Below are positions 1 to 8,280 of a stretch of DNA of 64,000 bases, piece by piece. A program made the position numbers and the translations under genes. The stretch comes from Halomonas halmophila (GTDB taxonomy: Bacteria > Pseudomonadota > Gammaproteobacteria > Pseudomonadales > Halomonadaceae): contig NZ_BJOC01000003.1 of assembly GCF_006540005.1 (NCBI RefSeq), forward strand, positions 1 through 64,000, written 5' to 3'. Numbering within the stretch: position 1 is the first letter of the stretch; every line of letters starts with the position of its first letter. The notes beneath the pieces are model-generated. The model was not told the origin of the DNA, did not search any database, and saw only the letters and a list, made by a program, of their open reading frames with translations.

Positions 1-10
1 GCTAGCCTGC

Positions 11-91
11 TCTTCCCTCTTCCCTCTTCCCTCTTCCCTCTTCCCTCTTCCCTCTTCCCTCTTCCCTCTTCCCTCTTCCCTCTTCCCTCTT
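11..91 (-). repeat. Tandem heptanucleotide array after tatC
   Basis: Eleven perfect consecutive copies of TCTTCCC on the plus strand (GGGAAGA on the minus strand, sense to tatC) fill 11-87, followed by a partial copy that runs into the tatC stop codon at 92-94. The tatC transcript would therefore carry a pure polypurine 3' tail. The same heptad recurs after hslU, priA and gltD. The window starts too close to say what lies beyond. No gene is visible in 1-91. Confidence 0.95.
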
Positions 92-832
92 TTACTCCCC
101 ATCTTCCCGCTTCCGCTTGACGAGTCGGCCGAGCAGCAGGCCGACTTCGTAGAGCAGGTACATGGGCACGGCGAGCAGGCTCTGCGAGACGACGTCGGGC
201 GGAGTCAGCAGCATGCCGATGATGAAACAGCCGAGGATGATGTAGGGCCGCTTGCTGGCCAGGCTCTGGACCGTGGTGGCGCCGGAGAGAATCAGCAGGA
301 AGGTGGCGACGGGAATCTCGAAGGCGATCCCGAAAGCGAAGAACAGCTTGAGCACGAAGTTCAGGTACTGCTGGATGTCGGTCATCACCGCCACCTGGGC
401 CGGTCCGGTCTGGGTGAAGAACTGGAACAGCAGCGGAAAGACCACATAGTAGGCAAAGGCGATGCCGGTGTAGAACAGCAAGATGCTGGAGGCCAGCAGG
501 GGCAGTGCCAGATGTTTCTCGTTGGCGTAGAGCCCCGGGGCGATAAAGGCCCAGGCCTGATGCAACACGAAGGGCACCGCGATCAGGAAGGCCACCATCA
601 GGGTCAGCTTGAAGGGAGCGAGAAAGGGCGACGCCACCTCGGTGGCGATCATCTGCGAGCCTTCCGGCAGCAGGGCCATCAGCGGGTCGGCGACGAAGGT
701 GTAGATATCGTTGGCAAAGGCATAGAGCCCGAGGAAGATGACCAGGATGAGCACCACGGCCCGCATCAGCCGCGAGCGCAGCTCGACCAGGTGCTCGATC
801 AGCGGGGCGTGCTTGTGCTCCTGTTGACTCAT
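92..832 (-). CDS. tatC: Sec-independent protein translocase subunit TatC
   Basis: TatC is the multi-spanning inner-membrane receptor of the twin-arginine pathway; with TatB it binds the twin-arginine signal of folded substrates and then recruits TatA. The 246-residue protein has the normal family length. It opens with the typical [14 protein letters not shown] segment and has six hydrophobic stretches, including the conserved region [21 protein letters not shown]. It is the last gene of tatA-tatB-tatC on the minus strand; its start overlaps the tatB stop by 4 nt, suggesting translational coupling. A run of GGGAAGA heptads begins right after its stop codon. Confidence 0.97.
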   Translation of the reverse strand: MSQQEHKHAPLIEHLVELRSRLMRAVVLILVIFLGLYAFANDIYTFVADPLMALLPEGSQMIATEVASPFLAPFKLTLMVAFLIAVPFVLHQAWAFIAPGLYANEKHLALPLLASSILLFYTGIAFAYYVVFPLLFQFFTQTGPAQVAVMTDIQQYLNFVLKLFFAFGIAFEIPVATFLLILSGATTVQSLASKRPYIILGCFIIGMLLTPPDVVSQSLLAVPMYLLYEVGLLLGRLVKRKREDGE

Positions 833-1188
833 CGCGAGGGGGCATCCTTGTCGTCGGCAGCCGCAGAAGAGGTGGTGTTGTCAGGTGTCGAGGTGTTCGG
901 CTTGGTGCGCTCGGCGTCGGGGCGGTCCGTGTCGGCCATGCCTTCGACATCACGCTTGACGCTGTTCACGCCCTCGTCGAGTTGTTTCTGCTGCTCGTCG
1001 AGCTGGCGGCGCAGTTCTTCGGCCTCGAGCTGCGAGTTGATCTCGCGCTGCATGTCGGCAACGGTGCGCTTGATGCGACCGACCCACAGCCCGGCGGTGC
1101 GGGCGGCCCGGGGCAGACGCTCGGGGCCGAGTACCAGCAGACCGACGACGCCGAGGAGGAGGAGTTCGAGAAAGCCGATGTCGAACAT
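829..1188 (-). CDS. tatB: Sec-independent protein translocase subunit TatB
   Basis: TatB forms the substrate-binding complex with TatC in the inner membrane. The 119-residue protein shows the TatA/B fold: a short N-terminal membrane helix ([26 protein letters not shown], with the TatB-type acidic residue and GPERLP hinge), then an amphipathic helix ([22 protein letters not shown]) and a charged, probably disordered tail rich in D, S and T. It lies 6 nt after tatA and overlaps tatC by 4 nt, so the three genes form one operon. The GPERLP hinge and long charged helix separate it from TatA. Confidence 0.95.
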   Translation of the reverse strand: MFDIGFLELLLLGVVGLLVLGPERLPRAARTAGLWVGRIKRTVADMQREINSQLEAEELRRQLDEQQKQLDEGVNSVKRDVEGMADTDRPDAERTKPNTSTPDNTTSSAAADDKDAPSR

Positions 1189-1194
1189 GGCGGC

Positions 1195-1455
1195 TTACTT
1201 GCGCTCTTCCTGTTCTTCTGCCTTGCGCTCGGCCTTGACGTCGTAGGTGGTGCCTTCGTCGTCATGGCGAACGTGCGCCTGCGGGTCGTCCTGTGCCTTT
1301 TCGTCGCTTTTTTCGTCCTCGTTCATGGCCTTCTTGAAGCCCTTCAGTGCCCCGCCCAGGTCGCCGCCGACGTTGCGCAGCTTCTTGGTGCCGAAGATCA
1401 GGATGATGATGCCGAGTACGATCAGCAGTTGCCAGATACTGATACCACCTAACAT
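1195..1455 (-). CDS. tatA: Sec-independent protein translocase subunit TatA
   Basis: TatA oligomerises to allow passage of folded twin-arginine substrates across the inner membrane. The start is set at the ATG whose complement is at 1453-1455 because the conserved N-terminus [20 protein letters not shown] begins there and a GAGGAA ribosome-binding site precedes it; an in-frame extension to 1662 would overlap hisE and has no family similarity. The 86-residue product has the membrane helix, the [20 protein letters not shown] hinge and amphipathic helix, and a charged tail. First gene of tatABC, 76 nt downstream of hisE. Confidence 0.95.
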   Translation of the reverse strand: MLGGISIWQLLIVLGIIILIFGTKKLRNVGGDLGGALKGFKKAMNEDEKSDEKAQDDPQAHVRHDDEGTTYDVKAERKAEEQEERK

Positions 1456-1531
1456 GGGAACTTCCTCAGATTTTGGCTCCGCTACCCGCGAAGCGATGGT
1501 GCGAGACGCTGGTGACAGTTCCGTATGGAGT

Positions 1532-1861
1532 CTATCGCGCAGCCTTTTCGTCGTGCCCGGAGATACCGAAACGACGGGCCAGCTCGTCGAGCACCTGATG
1601 ATGGTCCAGGTCCAGGTGCGAGAGCATGACCAGACTATGAAACCACAGGTCGGCGGTCTCATTGATCAAAGCCTGGCGTTGTGTCTCCCCCCCGTGCTCG
1701 GCGTCCTTGGCGGCCAGCAGTGTTTCGGTCGCTTCTTCACCGACCTTTTCGAGTATCTTGTTCAAACCCTTGTGATGCAAGGCCGCGACATAGGAGTCAT
1801 CCGGGTTGGCTTGACGGCGCTGCTCAAGTACGTCGTGAAGGTGTTCCAGGGTATCGCTCAT
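1532..1861 (-). CDS. hisE: Phosphoribosyl-ATP pyrophosphatase HisE
   Basis: HisE hydrolyses phosphoribosyl-ATP to phosphoribosyl-AMP, the second step of histidine synthesis, in the cytoplasm. The 109-residue protein is an all-alpha MazG-like pyrophosphohydrolase with the metal-binding acidic motif [22 protein letters not shown] and the later [15 protein letters not shown] helix. It lies 24 nt downstream of ubiB and upstream of tatA on the same strand, the order seen in Pseudomonas, except that hisI (the next enzyme, usually between ubiB and hisE there) is absent from this spot. Confidence 0.95.
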   Translation of the reverse strand: MSDTLEHLHDVLEQRRQANPDDSYVAALHHKGLNKILEKVGEEATETLLAAKDAEHGGETQRQALINETADLWFHSLVMLSHLDLDHHQVLDELARRFGISGHDEKAAR

Positions 1862-1885
1862 GGGTTACGGTTCCATTGCAGAGGG

Positions 1886-3508
1886 TCAGTTCCAGATCAG
1901 CAGCAGCCCGCCCAGAAGGGCGGCGCCGAGTACAGGCCAGGGCTGCTCGCTGGCCCATGCGAGCAGGGGCTGCCAGGCCAGGGCGCCGATCACCAGGAGT
2001 CCGCCCAGGCGCAGGCGCCGCTGGCGTTGCGCCCGCACATCCAGGCGTCGCTGGATGCGGCCTATGGCCTCGGACTGGCGGCGTTGTTGATGGTGGCCAT
2101 GCTCGGCGCGTACCAGTGCCTGATGAGCCAGCACCGGCAATTCCGGCAGCTGTCGTGACAGCTCGGGCGCCTGGCGCTTGAGGGATTCCCAGAAGCCACG
2201 GGCGCCGGCACGTTCGCGCATCCACTGCTCCAGGAAGGGCTTGGCCGTGGCCCACAGGTCCAGGTCGGGGTAGAGCTGGCGGCCCAGGCCCTCGATGTTG
2301 AGCAGGGTCTTCTGCAGCAATACCAGCTGGGGCTGGACCTCCATGTTGAAGCGTCGCGCGGTCTGGAAGAGCCCCAGCAGCACCTGGCCGAAGGAGATAT
2401 CCTTGAGCGGCTTCTCGAGGATCGGCTCGCAGACGGTGCGCACCGCGGCGGCGAACTCGTTGGCGCGTGTGTCTTCGCCGACCCAGCCGGACTCGATGTG
2501 CAGGGCCGCCACTTCGTAATAGTCCTGATGGAAGAATGCCAGCAGGTTGCGCGCCAGGTAGTCCTGATCCTCGCGGGTCAGGCTGCCGACAATGCCGCAG
2601 TCGATGGCGATGTACTGCGGGTCCGCGGGGGCCTCGCGGGACACGAAAATGTTGCCCGGGTGCATGTCGGCATGGAAGAAGTTGTCACGAAAGACCTGGG
2701 TGAAGAAGATCTCCACCCCACGCTCGGCGAGCTTCTTGAGGTCTGTGCCTTGCGCCGCGAGGGTGTCGGTGTCGGCCACCGGTACGCCATGGATGCGTTC
2801 CTGGACCATGACGCGGTGGCGCGTCAGATCCCAGTAGGTGGCGGGGACATAGAGCAACGGTGAGTGCTGGAAATTGCGCCGCAGCTGGGAGGTGTTTGCG
2901 GCTTCCTTGGTCAGGTCGAGCTCATCGAAGAGCGTCGACTCATAGTCGCGCACCACCTCCACGGGTCGCAGCCGGCGGGCTTCCGGGACATGGGCCAGGA
3001 TGCCGGCGAGGCGGTAAAGCAACGCCATGTCCTGACGCATGACGGCCTCGATGCCGGGGCGGATGATCTTGACCACCACATCCTCGCCGCCGTGCAGGGT
3101 GGCGGCGTGTACCTGGGCGATGGAGGCCGAAGCCAGCGGCTTTTCGGCGAAGCGTGCGAAGGCTTCGTCCAGCGACATCTCCAGCTCTTCCTCGACCAGC
3201 GCTCGTGCCTGATCGCCGGGAAAGGGCGGGACCTGGTCCTGTAGACGTTTCAGCTCATCGGCGATGTCCGGTGGCAGCAGGTCGCGGCGCGTCGACAGCA
3301 CCTGGCCGAATTTGATGTAGATGGGCCCCAGGGTTTCCAGGGCCAGGCGCAGGCGTTCGCCACGCTGGCGCGGGCCAATGCTGATCAGTCGCAGCGGCGA
3401 CAGCATGAAGAGCCCGCGCAACCACCAGGGCAGACGCTCCATGGGCACCAGGGTGTCCAGCCGATAGCGGCTGATCACCCAGACGATGCGCATCAGGCGC
3501 CGGATCAT
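1886..3508 (-). CDS. ubiB: Ubiquinone biosynthesis protein UbiB (ABC1/ADCK-family atypical kinase)
   Basis: UbiB is required for aerobic ubiquinone synthesis, probably as an ATPase that helps extract or present lipid intermediates at the inner membrane. The 540-residue protein has the diagnostic KxGQ-type motif ([23 protein letters not shown]), the Ala-rich nucleotide loop ([15 protein letters not shown]), the catalytic-loop region ([14 protein letters not shown]) and the metal-binding AIDCGIVG. Two hydrophobic segments at the C-terminus should anchor it in the membrane. Its start overlaps the ubiJ stop (ATGA), and ubiE-ubiJ-ubiB form one minus-strand operon continuing towards hisE. Confidence 0.97.
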   Translation of the reverse strand: MIRRLMRIVWVISRYRLDTLVPMERLPWWLRGLFMLSPLRLISIGPRQRGERLRLALETLGPIYIKFGQVLSTRRDLLPPDIADELKRLQDQVPPFPGDQARALVEEELEMSLDEAFARFAEKPLASASIAQVHAATLHGGEDVVVKIIRPGIEAVMRQDMALLYRLAGILAHVPEARRLRPVEVVRDYESTLFDELDLTKEAANTSQLRRNFQHSPLLYVPATYWDLTRHRVMVQERIHGVPVADTDTLAAQGTDLKKLAERGVEIFFTQVFRDNFFHADMHPGNIFVSREAPADPQYIAIDCGIVGSLTREDQDYLARNLLAFFHQDYYEVAALHIESGWVGEDTRANEFAAAVRTVCEPILEKPLKDISFGQVLLGLFQTARRFNMEVQPQLVLLQKTLLNIEGLGRQLYPDLDLWATAKPFLEQWMRERAGARGFWESLKRQAPELSRQLPELPVLAHQALVRAEHGHHQQRRQSEAIGRIQRRLDVRAQRQRRLRLGGLLVIGALAWQPLLAWASEQPWPVLGAALLGGLLLIWN

Positions 3509-4140
3509 GCGCTGGCCTCCGTCGCCAGCAGGCGGCGGCGCAGGCGAGTCAGGCGGGCTTCGAGACGGTCGGTAGCCAGCTCAAGTTCGGTCAGGTGGTC
3601 ACGCATGGCCTCGAACTGGTGCTGGCCCGGCAGCAACCGTGCTTCCTCGAAGACGTATTCGGCGACATCCGCACGCAGCTCGCGCTGGGTGCGCAGTCCC
3701 CAGCGGCCGACATGGCGCAGGCCCTCGGCCAGGCTGTGGGCCGGCACATCGCCGAGCCAGTGCGCCATTTCGCCTTCCCAGTCCAGGTCGAGATCCACGA
3801 GGAGGTCGCGCATCTCTTCCAGCAGGTGAACGCGGCCGCGCACCGCCAGCTTGCCCTGAAACATCAGGCGCTCGATGTCGGCGCCGCCCAGGAGTTCGCC
3901 GAGGGTTTCGGCATCGAGCTCCACCGTGGCGTCGAAGTCTCCTTCTTCGGCGTCATCGGGGCGCATCAGGTCGATGCCCTGATCATGGAAGTGCAGACTG
4001 AGCGCCAGGGCGGGAGACTCCAGGCGCAGCAGTACGCGCTGCCCGCTCAGGCTCGCGAGCCGCGATGGGGCGGCGGGGTCCCGGGCGAGCAGGGCGTTGA
4101 GGGTGCGTTCCAGGCCGGCCAGCAAGAGGGTCGATGTCAT
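3505..4140 (-). CDS. ubiJ: Ubiquinone biosynthesis accessory factor UbiJ (SCP2 domain)
   Basis: UbiJ is a lipid-binding accessory factor of the soluble Ubi complex that builds ubiquinone. The 211-residue protein has an N-terminal SCP2-like sterol-carrier fold ([25 protein letters not shown], and later [32 protein letters not shown]) and a charged C-terminal helix ending in the basic stretch [14 protein letters not shown], as in the family. It sits 7 nt after ubiE and overlaps ubiB by 4 nt. Sequence similarity in this family is low, so the call rests on domain pattern plus the ubiE-ubiJ-ubiB context. Confidence 0.93.
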   Translation of the reverse strand: MTSTLLLAGLERTLNALLARDPAAPSRLASLSGQRVLLRLESPALALSLHFHDQGIDLMRPDDAEEGDFDATVELDAETLGELLGGADIERLMFQGKLAVRGRVHLLEEMRDLLVDLDLDWEGEMAHWLGDVPAHSLAEGLRHVGRWGLRTQRELRADVAEYVFEEARLLPGQHQFEAMRDHLTELELATDRLEARLTRLRRRLLATEASA

Positions 4141-4147
4141 GTCGTCC

Positions 4148-4900
4148 TCACAGCTTGATACCGCGGTGCAGGGCGACGATGCCGCCGGTCAGATTGGTGT
4201 ACTCGACCCGCTCGAGACCGGCGTTTTCCATCATGCCCTTGAGGGTCTGCTGGTCGGGGTGCATGCGAATCGACTCGGCCAGGTAGCGGTAGCTGTCGGC
4301 GTCACCGGCGACGAACTCGCCCATGCGCGGCAGCAGTCGAAAGGAGTACTCGTCATAGGCGCGATTGAGCGCGGCACTCTGGGGTTTGGAGAACTCCAGC
4401 ACCAGCAGGCGGCCACCGGGTTTGAGCACACGGGTCATGGAGCGCAGGGCGGCATTCTGATCGGTGACATTGCGCAGGCCGAAGGCGATGGTAATGCAGT
4501 CGAAGCTGTTGTCGGGAAAGGGCAGGGTCTCGGCGTTGGCCTGGACATACTCGACGTTGCCGCCGACGCCACGATCCAGCAGCTTGTCACGGCCGACCCG
4601 CAGCATGGACTCGTTGATGTCGGCCAGCACCACCCGGCCTCTTGGCCCCACCAAACGCGCGAACTTGTAGGTCAGGTCACCGGTGCCGCCGGCGATGTCG
4701 AGCACGCTGTGGCCCGGGCGCACCGCGGCGCGCTCGATGGTCAGCCGCTTCCAGACACGATGAATGCCGAATGACATCAGGTCGTTCATGACATCGTAGC
4801 GCGAGGCGACCGAGTCAAAGACATCCGCCACGCGGGAAGCCTTCTCGGTGACCGGGACTTCCTGGTAGCCGAAGTGCGTGGTGTGCTTGTCGCTGGTCAT
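4148..4900 (-). CDS. ubiE: Ubiquinone/menaquinone methyltransferase UbiE
   Basis: UbiE is the SAM-dependent C-methyltransferase of ubiquinone (and menaquinone) synthesis. The 250-residue protein carries the UbiE signatures [17 protein letters not shown] near residues 35-50 and the SAM-binding motif [16 protein letters not shown], then [20 protein letters not shown] and the C-terminal [14 protein letters not shown]. First gene of ubiE-ubiJ-ubiB. Upstream on the same strand lies a DUF971 gene, with a hairpin and T-run between them, so ubiE may have its own promoter in the 115-nt gap. Confidence 0.97.
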   Translation of the reverse strand: MTSDKHTTHFGYQEVPVTEKASRVADVFDSVASRYDVMNDLMSFGIHRVWKRLTIERAAVRPGHSVLDIAGGTGDLTYKFARLVGPRGRVVLADINESMLRVGRDKLLDRGVGGNVEYVQANAETLPFPDNSFDCITIAFGLRNVTDQNAALRSMTRVLKPGGRLLVLEFSKPQSAALNRAYDEYSFRLLPRMGEFVAGDADSYRYLAESIRMHPDQQTLKGMMENAGLERVEYTNLTGGIVALHRGIKL

Positions 4901-4928
4901 GCGCGGGGCTCCCGGGTCAGCTGCACTG

Positions 4929-4962
4929 AAAAAACGCGATACCCGTGGGGCTCGCCCACGGG
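4929..4962 (-). terminator. Probable terminator after the DUF971 gene
   Basis: On the minus strand the 8-bp stem CCCGTGGG/CCCACGGG with a 5-nt loop (4942-4962) is followed, after 7 nt, by six T residues (4929-4934). The gap between stem and T-run is longer than ideal. It would separate the DUF971 transcript from ubiE. Confidence 0.45.
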
Positions 4963-5015
4963 CAGGTCATTGTAGCGCCCCGCGACCGCTCTTGTCTTGA
5001 CGCTGGCGCGGCCCG

Positions 5016-5402
5016 TCACAACTGACGGATCTCGATACCCTGGGGCTCGCGCGATGCGCCCGCCTGTTCCAGCTGCTTCAGATAACCGTTCCAGTAGCTT
5101 TCGCGGCGCTGGATGAGATCATACAGATATTCCCAGCTGTAGATGCCGCTGTCATGGCCGTCATCGAAGTGCAGCTTGATGGCATAACGCCCGACCTGGG
5201 AGATGTTGGTGAGGCCGACATGCTTCTTGCCGACCTGCAGGGTCGCCGACTCGGGGCCGCCGTGCCCGCGCACCTCGGCGGAGGGCGAGAAGACGCGCAG
5301 ATATTCCACCGACAAGCGGAAACTGACCTCGTCCTCGTAGATCAACTCCAGCTCACGCGCCTGTTTGTGGTAATGCACCTGGATCGGAATCGGAGCGGAC
5401 AT
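5016..5402 (-). CDS. DUF971 protein (gamma-butyrobetaine hydroxylase-like N-terminal domain)
   Basis: A 128-residue protein made almost only of the DUF971 domain, the beta-rich module also found at the N-terminus of gamma-butyrobetaine hydroxylases. Family-like segments are ELELIYEDEVSFRLSVEYLRVFSPSAEVRGHG and YAIKLHFDDGHDSGIYSWEYLYDL. Bacterial stand-alone members may bind metal and have been linked to iron-sulphur metabolism, but no activity can be read from the sequence. The start was chosen at the ATG preceded by GGAGG (5407-5411); the longer in-frame reading would translate through a purine-repeat locus. It lies downstream of hslU on the same strand, as in many proteobacteria. Confidence 0.88.
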   Translation of the reverse strand: MSAPIPIQVHYHKQARELELIYEDEVSFRLSVEYLRVFSPSAEVRGHGGPESATLQVGKKHVGLTNISQVGRYAIKLHFDDGHDSGIYSWEYLYDLIQRRESYWNGYLKQLEQAGASREPQGIEIRQL

Positions 5403-5412
5403 GGGGACCTCC

Positions 5413-5454
5413 GTTGAGAGGAAAGAAGGAAGAGGGAAGAAAGAAGAGGGAAGC
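5413..5454 (+). repeat. Purine heptad array, inverted partner of the hslU 3' units
   Basis: Plus-strand heptads in register: GTTGAGA, GGAAAGA, AGGAAGA, GGGAAGA, AAGAAGA, GGGAAGC. It points opposite to the two units at 5469-5525. GAAGAGGGAAG (5443-5453) is perfectly complementary to CTTCCCTCTTC (5471-5481), so the hslU-DUF971 transcript could form an 11-bp stem here. Confidence 0.85.
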
Positions 5455-5468
5455 CTGGTTCGAGATTC

Positions 5469-5525
5469 CTCTTCCCTCTTCAAGGCGCGAAGCGCCGTTC
5501 TTCCTTCTTCAAGCGGCATCGCCGC
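5469..5525 (-). repeat. Two tandem 28-nt hairpin-plus-heptad units after hslU
   Basis: Read on the minus strand, each unit is a 13-nt hairpin followed by 15 nt of purine heptads. Unit 1 (5525 to 5498) is GCGGC-GAT-GCCGC then TTGAAGAAGGAAGAA. Unit 2 (5496 to 5469) is GGCGC-TTC-GCGCC then TTGAAGAGGGAAGAG. One nucleotide separates them, and unit 1 begins 3 nt after the hslU stop codon. A third unit of the same build lies at 10129-10156. Confidence 0.9.
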
Positions 5526-5528
5526 GTC

Positions 5529-6851
5529 TTAGAGAATATACCGCGACAGGTCTTCGTCGACGGCGAGTTCGCCGAGCTGGGAGTCGACGTAGGCGGCGTC
5601 GATGGTCAGGCTGTCGCCCATGTCGGAGCCCTTGAACGAGGCTTCCTCGAGCAGGCGTTCCATGACCGTGTGCAGCCGGCGGGCGCCGATGTTCTCGGTG
5701 CCTTCGTTGACCTTGAAGGCGATCTCGGCGATGCGTTCGATGCCGTCTTCGGTGAAGGTCACGTCCAGCCCTTCGGTCTTGAGCAGGGCCTCGTACTGAC
5801 GCGTCAGGGCCGCGGAGGGCTCGGTGAGGATGCGCTTGAAGTCATCCGGCGTCAGGGCATTGAGCTCGACGCGGATCGGCAGACGACCCTGCAGCTCCGG
5901 AATCAGGTCCGAGGGGCGCGACAGGTGGAAGGCGCCGGAGGCGATGAAGAGGATGTGGTCGGTCTTCACCATGCCGTGCTTGGTCGACACCGTGGAGCCC
6001 TCGATCAGCGGCAGCAGATCGCGCTGCACGCCTTCGCGGGAGACTTCGCCGCCGCTCGACTGGCCGCTGCCCTTGGCGACCTTGTCGAGCTCGTCGAGGA
6101 AGACGATGCCATGCTGCTCGACGGCCTCGATGGCGCGCTGCTTGATGTCGTCCTCGTTGACCAGCTTGGCGGCTTCCTCGTCACGCAGCAGCGAGAAGGC
6201 ATCCTTGACCGCGACACGACGCGTCTCGGTCTTCTGCTTGCCCATGCTGGAGAACATGCTCTGCAGCTGGCTGGTCATTTCTTCCATGCCCGGCGGGGTC
6301 ATGATGTCCATGCCCTGCCCCTGGGGCGTGACCTCGACATCGATTTCCTTGTCGTCGAGCTCGCCCTCGCGCAGCTTCTTGCGGAAGCTCTGGCGGGTGG
6401 CGTTGTCGGTGCGCGGCTGATCTTCCTGGCCGCGCGGCGGTGGCAGCAGCACATCGAGGATGCGGTCCTCGGCGGCATCCTCGGCACGATGGCGCACCTC
6501 GTCCTTGGCCTGCTCGCGCACCAGCTTGATGGCGGCTTCGGTGAGGTCGCGGATGATCGATTCGACATCGCGGCCCACATAGCCGACTTCGGTGAACTTG
6601 GTGGCCTCGATCTTGATGAAGGGCGCGCCGGAAAGCTTGGCCAAGCGGCGGGCGATCTCGGTCTTGCCGACACCGGTGGGGCCGATCATCAGGATGTTCT
6701 TGGGCGTGACTTCCTGGCGCAGCTCCTCGTCGAGCTGCATGCGGCGCCAGCGGTTGCGCAGGGCGCTGGCCACGGCACGCTTGGCGTCCTGCTGGCCGAT
6801 GATGTACTGGTCCAGGGCGTGGACGATTTCGCGGGGGGTCATCTGAGTCAT
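5529..6851 (-). CDS. hslU: ATP-dependent protease ATPase subunit HslU (ClpY)
   Basis: HslU is the hexameric AAA+ unfoldase that feeds substrates to the HslV peptidase. The 440-residue protein has the Walker A motif [17 protein letters not shown] (about residue 55), the pore motif GYVGRD, the long inserted I-domain (about residues 110-240), Walker [14 protein letters not shown], sensor region [26 protein letters not shown] and the C-terminal EDLSRYIL tail that inserts between HslV subunits. It follows hslV by 2 nt in the usual hslVU order. Its stop codon is followed directly by two hairpin-plus-purine repeat units. Confidence 0.98.
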   Translation of the reverse strand: MTQMTPREIVHALDQYIIGQQDAKRAVASALRNRWRRMQLDEELRQEVTPKNILMIGPTGVGKTEIARRLAKLSGAPFIKIEATKFTEVGYVGRDVESIIRDLTEAAIKLVREQAKDEVRHRAEDAAEDRILDVLLPPPRGQEDQPRTDNATRQSFRKKLREGELDDKEIDVEVTPQGQGMDIMTPPGMEEMTSQLQSMFSSMGKQKTETRRVAVKDAFSLLRDEEAAKLVNEDDIKQRAIEAVEQHGIVFLDELDKVAKGSGQSSGGEVSREGVQRDLLPLIEGSTVSTKHGMVKTDHILFIASGAFHLSRPSDLIPELQGRLPIRVELNALTPDDFKRILTEPSAALTRQYEALLKTEGLDVTFTEDGIERIAEIAFKVNEGTENIGARRLHTVMERLLEEASFKGSDMGDSLTIDAAYVDSQLGELAVDEDLSRYIL

Positions 6852-6853
6852 GA

Positions 6854-7372
6854 TCAGAGCTCTTCCAGCGTGACGTGGTGGTTGGTGTAGACACAGATAT
6901 CGCCGGCGATTTCCAGCGACTTCTCGGTGACCTCGCGGGCCGACAGGTCGGTATTCTCGAGCAGGGCACGCGCCGAGGACAGGGCATAGTTGCCGCCGGA
7001 GCCGATGGCGATGATACCGCGCTCGGGTTCGAGGACGTCGCCATTGCCGGTGATGATCAGCGAGGCATGCTTGTCGGCCACCGCCAGCAGGGCCTCCAGG
7101 CGACGCAGGGCGCGGTCGGTGCGCCAGTCCTTGGCCAGCTCGACGGCCGACTTCACCAAGTTGCCCTGGTATTTCTCCAGCTGGGCCTCGAAGCGCTCGA
7201 ACAGCGTGAAGGCGTCGGCGGTACCGCCGGCAAATCCGGCCAGTACCTGGCCACGGTAGAGGCGACGCACCTTGCTGGCGTTGCCTTTCATCACGGTATC
7301 ACCCAGTGAGACCTGGCCATCGCCGGCCAGAGCCACCTGGTCGCCGCGGCGCACGGAAACGATCGTGGTCAT
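6854..7372 (-). CDS. hslV: ATP-dependent protease peptidase subunit HslV (ClpQ)
   Basis: HslV is the proteasome-like threonine peptidase of the HslUV complex; removal of Met exposes the catalytic Thr2 ([10 protein letters not shown]). The 172-residue protein contains the family segments [49 protein letters not shown] and [21 protein letters not shown]. First gene of hslVU. The leader upstream (7373-7518) contains an 8 to 9 bp hairpin; a stable leader hairpin is known to affect E. coli hslVU expression, but no clear heat-shock promoter was found here. Confidence 0.98.
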   Translation of the reverse strand: MTTIVSVRRGDQVALAGDGQVSLGDTVMKGNASKVRRLYRGQVLAGFAGGTADAFTLFERFEAQLEKYQGNLVKSAVELAKDWRTDRALRRLEALLAVADKHASLIITGNGDVLEPERGIIAIGSGGNYALSSARALLENTDLSAREVTEKSLEIAGDICVYTNHHVTLEEL

Positions 7373-7415
7373 GGAGGGAACTCCTTGTGGAAGCGAATGG
7401 CTCCCGATGACTGGC

Positions 7416-7435
7416 GGCGTCAGCAGGCTGACGCC
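7416..7435 (-). other. Hairpin in the hslVU leader
   Basis: GGCGTCAGC and GCTGACGCC (7416-7424 and 7427-7435) form a near-perfect hairpin about 44 nt upstream of the hslV start. It lies between the end of the SPOR gene region and hslV, so it could be part of the hslVU 5' leader. No T-run follows on either strand. Confidence 0.5.
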
Positions 7436-7518
7436 GAGAACTAGCGTTATCCGGGTAGGTGCGGGCAGCCGGGGGGAAATTCAACCGCCTGCTGCGGGGC
7501 GGCAGGGCCGCCCCGTGA

Positions 7519-8277
7519 TCAGTTCTGCAACTGGATGAGCAGCGGCTCGATGCCCTGGGTGACCATCAGGTCCTGGGCGCGGACGAGTTCGTTGCGGTCG
7601 GTGTAGGGGCCAACCTGAACACGGTGCCAGGTAGCGCCATCGCCGGTCTTGACCTCGGTGATGTTGGCCAGCAGGCCGAAATCCTTGAGGCGGTTGGCCA
7701 GTTGCCGGGCGTCGGCCGTCGAACGGAAGGAGGCTGCCTGCAGCATGTAGCGGCCTCCCTCCTCGACTCGAGGCTGGCTGGAGGATGGCTCCGAGGACTG
7801 GTTGGTGTTGGCGGCGATGACCTGAGCGATCGGGTCGTCAGCAGGCGCGTCGCTGCTGGTGTCCGACTCGTCGCCGTCAGTGTCCTCACCTTCCTGAGCC
7901 TGATCGCGAGAGGGCGGCGTGGCGGTGGACTCGGGCATGTTGCCGCCCGGTGCGACGACTTCGGATTCCGGCAGCAGGGTGTAGAACTCGAAGGTTGGCA
8001 TGTCAGATTTTTTAGCCTCGGCTGGCGAGGCCTGAGTCGCCTGAGCCGAGGTTGCCTGGTCTGATGATTTGGGCACGGCAGTCGCCACGGGCGAGTCCGG
8101 TGCGTCCTGCCATGGGGCGGTGCCGTGCTGGTGCTGCGAAATCAGGAAACCGGCTACCAGGCCGCATAGCCCCCAGAGCCAGCCGGGGACACCACGCCGT
8201 GGCGCTGCCTGCTTGCTCTTCGAGCGCTGGTTGGTGGCGCCGCGCTTGCGCGGTGGCGCCTTCTTGCGGGTGGCCAT
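7519..8277 (-). CDS. SPOR-domain membrane protein (FtsN-like)
   Basis: A 252-residue single-pass protein: a strongly basic N-terminus (MATRKKAPPRKRGATNQRSKSK), one membrane helix near residues 32-47 (GWLWGLCGLVAGFLIS), a long low-complexity linker rich in S, D, A and T, and a C-terminal SPOR domain (GGRYMLQAASFRSTADARQLANRLKDFGLLANITEV to the end). SPOR domains bind denuded septal peptidoglycan, so a role in cell division or envelope remodelling is likely. The argS-SPOR-hslVU order matches Pseudomonas. Whether it is the functional FtsN cannot be decided from sequence. It begins 3 nt after argS. Confidence 0.9.
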   Translation of the reverse strand: MATRKKAPPRKRGATNQRSKSKQAAPRRGVPGWLWGLCGLVAGFLISQHQHGTAPWQDAPDSPVATAVPKSSDQATSAQATQASPAEAKKSDMPTFEFYTLLPESEVVAPGGNMPESTATPPSRDQAQEGEDTDGDESDTSSDAPADDPIAQVIAANTNQSSEPSSSQPRVEEGGRYMLQAASFRSTADARQLANRLKDFGLLANITEVKTGDGATWHRVQVGPYTDRNELVRAQDLMVTQGIEPLLIQLQN

Positions 8278-8280
8278 GGC

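Noticed and set aside
11-91. Low-complexity assembly or sequencing artefact
   Set aside because: The same heptads occur at three further loci with different arrangements and always in register after stop codons, which is hard to explain as an artefact.
1195-1662. 155-codon version of tatA
   Set aside because: The first 69 codons overlap hisE in another frame and lack family similarity; the start at 1455 has a ribosome-binding site and the true TatA N-terminus.
7436-7518. Heat-shock sigma32 promoter for hslVU
   Set aside because: A TTGAAT is present on the minus strand (7479-7484) but no CCCCAT-type -10 lies at 13-15 nt, so the call was not made.
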